From Variovorax sp. 679 (GTDB lineage: Bacteria; Pseudomonadota; Gammaproteobacteria; Burkholderiales; Burkholderiaceae_C): 64,000 nt of DNA. The notes under the pieces are model-generated. The model was not told where the DNA came from. It searched no databases and saw only the letters and a program-made list of their open reading frames with translations. Of the stretch, positions 62,058 through 64,000 are shown in pieces (within the stretch, counting starts at the first letter, position 1; every line of letters begins with the position of its first letter). Made by a program: the position numbers and the translations under genes. Location: assembly GCF_003952185.1 (NCBI RefSeq), contig NZ_RXFS01000008.1, positions 1-64,000 on the forward strand, given 5' to 3'.

Positions 62058-62900
62058 TCAGCTGGCGGTGGCTGCCTCGGGCGCCACGCCCACCGGCGTG
62101 TATTGCGCGCGGTTGTCCGCCAGCCAGCGCTCCGACAGGCTGCTGTCCTGCTGCATCGGATGGAAGTCCGCACGCAGATAGCTGCGCCAGCCGGCCAGGT
62201 TGCCGCGCAGCAGGCCGTTGCGGCTCAGCAGGATGCGCGCGGCGCTCTTCCAGGTCGACCATTTCCACAACTGCTTCTCGTGGCGCAGGTTGTCGATGGT
62301 CTGGCGCATCAGGTCGCCCAGGAACATCACCGTGACGCGGCGGAACCAGCGCGTGCGCCATTCGTCTGAGCCGCCTGCGGCCCGGTAGATGTCGAAGGCC
62401 ACGCTCTTGTGCTCCAGTTCCTCGGCGCTGTGCCACAGCCACATGGTGCGCAGCCGCGGCTCGGCGCCATCAAGGATCTCGGGGTGGGCCAGCAGCCATT
62501 CGGCAAACATCGCCGTGAAGTGCTCGGTGGCCGCCGTCACCGCCAGCGCGTGGCGCGGATCGGCATCGACCATCAGTCCCATGCGCTTGCCGGCGCGGGC
62601 CGTCCATCCGTCGACCAGGCCCTGGCTCTCGAGGTGGTTGTTGAAGAGCGAATGAATGCGCCGGTGCGTGGCTTCCTGCCCGATGAAGCCGCGCACGTCG
62701 GCCTTGTGCTGCTCCTGCACTTCCGGCGGCAGCGTGGCCACGGCGTCGCGCACCGCATCGATGAAGAACTGCTCACCGAAGGGAAAGCTCATCGACAGGG
62801 CGTTGAAGAAAGCAGTCGAGAATGCGTCGCCGCCACACCAGTTGCGGGCGAAGGGCGGTTGCAGGTCGATCAGCAGGCGGCGGACAACGAGATCGGTCAT
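62058..62900 (-). CDS. PF10118-type predicted metal-dependent hydrolase, ferritin-like
   Basis: A 280-residue protein of the family annotated as metal-dependent hydrolase. The sequence shows ferritin-like carboxylate/His pairs: FGEQFF (Glu43), GQEATHRRIH (Glu76, His79), TEHFTAM (Glu126) and HSAEELEHKSVAFD (Glu160/161, His164). These suggest a helical bundle with a dinuclear iron site rather than a classical hydrolase. It is divergent from a TetR regulator with two matching operator palindromes between them, so it is probably induced by the regulator's ligand, perhaps a hydrophobic compound or fatty acid. Confidence 0.88.
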   Translation of the reverse strand: MTDLVVRRLLIDLQPPFARNWCGGDAFSTAFFNALSMSFPFGEQFFIDAVRDAVATLPPEVQEQHKADVRGFIGQEATHRRIHSLFNNHLESQGLVDGWTARAGKRMGLMVDADPRHALAVTAATEHFTAMFAEWLLAHPEILDGAEPRLRTMWLWHSAEELEHKSVAFDIYRAAGGSDEWRTRWFRRVTVMFLGDLMRQTIDNLRHEKQLWKWSTWKSAARILLSRNGLLRGNLAGWRSYLRADFHPMQQDSSLSERWLADNRAQYTPVGVAPEAATAS

Positions 62901-62946
62901 GAAAACAAGCCTTGGAAAAGCACGGTTCGTGGGGGGCGAAATGACT

Positions 62947-62962
62947 GGTACATATCAGTACC
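62947..62962. promoter_or_regulatory. TetR operator 1 (palindrome)
   Basis: GGTACATATCAGTACC is an inverted repeat with GGTAC/GTACC arms. It is 46 bases upstream of the PF10118-type start codon and matches operator 2 in arms and length. Confidence 0.7.
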
Positions 62963-62990
62963 GCGAGCCGCCATGTTGCAATTGTGAGTT

Positions 62991-63006
62991 GGTACTGTCA
63001 AGTACC
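62991..63006. promoter_or_regulatory. TetR operator 2 (palindrome)
   Basis: GGTACTGTCAAGTACC has perfect 6-base arms (GGTACT/AGTACC). It lies 24 bases upstream of the tetR ATG and 44 bases from operator 1, about four helical turns, so both sites face the same side of the DNA. Confidence 0.75.
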
Positions 63007-63030
63007 TGGGCGTAGGAAAATGTGTCGGCC

Positions 63031-63666
63031 ATGAGCGAAACCATCGAAAAAGCAGCTCCCTCCAAGTCTGCCGAGGGCCCCGGGAGCGAGCACTATGCAC
63101 GCCTGCTGCAGGGCATGGCGCATGCCGTGGCGGCCAAAGGCTACGCGGAAACGACCATTGCCGACATCGTGCGCGAAGCGGCCGTGTCGCGCCGCACTTT
63201 CTACGAGCACTTCAGCACCAAGACCGAATGCCTGATCGCGCTCTATGAAACCGCCAGCCGCCTCGGCCTGCAGGCGGTGAGCGAGGCCTTCGATCCGGCA
63301 CAGCCGTGGCATGCGCAGGTGGAGCAGGCGATGACTGCGTATTTCGATTACCTCGCGCAAGACCCGGTGCTGTTGCGCACGCTGTTCGTCGAGATCCTCG
63401 GGCTCGGCATGCCGGGCCTCGTGGTGCGGCGCCGGGTGAACGACGAGATCGCCAATTTCATCCAGGTCGCCATCAACACCAGCAGCAACGGCAGCACGGA
63501 TGGGCCGGCGGTGCATCTCACGAGCGAGATGGCGATGACGGTGGTGGGCGGCATCAACGAACTGGTGCTGCAGGCCATCGAGCAGGACCGCGCTGGCGAT
63601 CTGCGCGAGCTGGTAGCGCCCGCCACGCGGCTGGTGCGCGCCGTGGCGGCGGAGAGCCGGCGCTAG
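63031..63666 (+). CDS. TetR/AcrR family transcriptional regulator
   Basis: A 211-residue repressor. The N-terminal helix-turn-helix reads KGYAETTIADIVREAAVSRR followed by TFYEHFSTKTECL, and the C-terminal ligand domain is helical. It is expected to repress itself and the divergent PF10118-type gene through the two GGTACT palindromes. Starts at GTG 63022 or ATG 63031 are possible; AGGAAA lies 4 and 13 bases before them, respectively. Its TAG stop overlaps the stop of the convergent permease gene in a shared CTAG. Confidence 0.92.
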   Translation: MSETIEKAAPSKSAEGPGSEHYARLLQGMAHAVAAKGYAETTIADIVREAAVSRRTFYEHFSTKTECLIALYETASRLGLQAVSEAFDPAQPWHAQVEQAMTAYFDYLAQDPVLLRTLFVEILGLGMPGLVVRRRVNDEIANFIQVAINTSSNGSTDGPAVHLTSEMAMTVVGGINELVLQAIEQDRAGDLRELVAPATRLVRAVAAESRR

Positions 63667-64000
63667 GCGCGCTTCGGCGTCGTGGCCACGAGCCGCAACG
63701 TCAGCAGCCCTGCGAGAGTCAGCGACAGCAACACGCCGAGATGGGGCAGCACGTCATGCAGCGGCGCTCCCATCTGATTGAGGCGCAGCGAGGCCTGGAT
63801 GCCTGCTGTGCTCGGGAAGAGCCAGCGCAGCGCCTGCAACGGCTCCGGCAAGGCCTCCACAGGCCACGAGAAGCCCGAGAGAAAGGCCATGGGCAGGGCA
63901 GTGAACAGCAGCACCTGCAGGGCCCGCTCGCGGTCGCGGAACCAGCAGCCCAGCAAGAGGCCCAGCGTGCAGATCGCCGGCACGCAGAACGCCAGCAGCA
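63663..64000 (-). CDS. ABC-2 type transporter permease, C-terminal part (cut by window edge)
   Basis: The last 112 or so residues of a membrane permease of the ABC-2/YhhJ type. Visible are the hydrophobic segments PAICTLGLLLGCWF and VLLFTALPMAFLSGFSWPVE, the signature FPSTAGIQASLRLNQMG, and a final helix before LRLVATTPKRA. The reading frame continues open to the right edge, so the N-terminus lies outside the window. Such permeases export drugs or envelope components with a partner ATPase, not seen here. Confidence 0.88.
   Translation of the reverse strand, partial: LLAFCVPAICTLGLLLGCWFRDRERALQVLLFTALPMAFLSGFSWPVEALPEPLQALRWLFPSTAGIQASLRLNQMGAPLHDVLPHLGVLLSLTLAGLLTLRLVATTPKRA

Overview
The window is GC-rich chromosomal DNA from a betaproteobacterium. 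It most resembles Comamonadaceae, probably Variovorax or a close relative. This is judged from gene content, gene order and protein character (pst-pho-ppk-ppx cluster, an AddAB-like pair, dnaX-ybaB-recR with an SRP RNA, moaA-mobA-moeA), not from a database search. Coding density is high, stop/start overlaps of the ATGA or GTGA type are common, and no insertion sequence, prophage, rRNA operon or CRISPR array is visible.

Layout. 1-5.8 kb: a hypothetical protein, a membrane diguanylate cyclase, a decayed luciferase/alkylhydroperoxidase locus, an RcnB-like lipoprotein, tRNA-Arg(TCT), tRNA-Pro(TGG), a YfcG-like GST and a UBP-type zinc finger protein. 5.8-8.6 kb: a cNMP-domain/thioredoxin-reductase-like flavoprotein divergent from an OlsB-like acyltransferase. 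8.7-19.9 kb: a phosphate/polyphosphate regulon (ppk, sixA, ppx, pstSCAB, phoU, phoB, phoR) with PHO boxes in front of ppk, ppx and pstS. 19.9-26.5 kb: MATE transporter, GT39-like membrane glycosyltransferase, rpmE2, Gfo/Idh/MocA oxidoreductase, rho, trxA. 26.6-37.4 kb: AddB/AddA-like recombination proteins, a BaiN-like flavoprotein, 4.5S RNA, dnaX with an A9 frameshift site, ybaB, recR and a MAPEG protein. 37.5-48.4 kb: a nitrate/sulfonate-type ABC transporter, LtrA, MltD, GloB, a methyltransferase, RNase HI and molybdenum cofactor genes. 48.4-54.3 kb: a serine hydrolase, a secreted protein, a Fur-box-controlled Mn-type superoxide dismutase with a ZIP transporter, an aldehyde dehydrogenase and a periplasmic peroxiredoxin.

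54.5-60.6 kb: a tight five-gene operon encoding a PLD-type lipoprotein, a fatty-acid-hydroxylase-family protein, a fatty acid desaturase, a fusion of a ketoacyl synthase III-like domain to a heme-oxygenase-like putative diiron domain, and an unrecognised protein. This is the best candidate for an undescribed system: it looks like a lipid-modifying or lipid-derived metabolite pathway. 60.6-64 kb: three small unknown proteins, a ferritin-like PF10118 protein divergent from a TetR regulator with two matching palindromic operators between them, and the end of an ABC-2 permease cut by the window edge.

Three ~95 bp intergenic repeats (near rho, ffs/dnaX and recR) form a repeat family. Small regulatory features supported by sequence include the dnaX slippery site, a hairpin that covers the rho ribosome binding site, an intrinsic terminator between the first two genes of the ABC transporter, and start codons of gloB and its divergent neighbour that overlap in a CATG.
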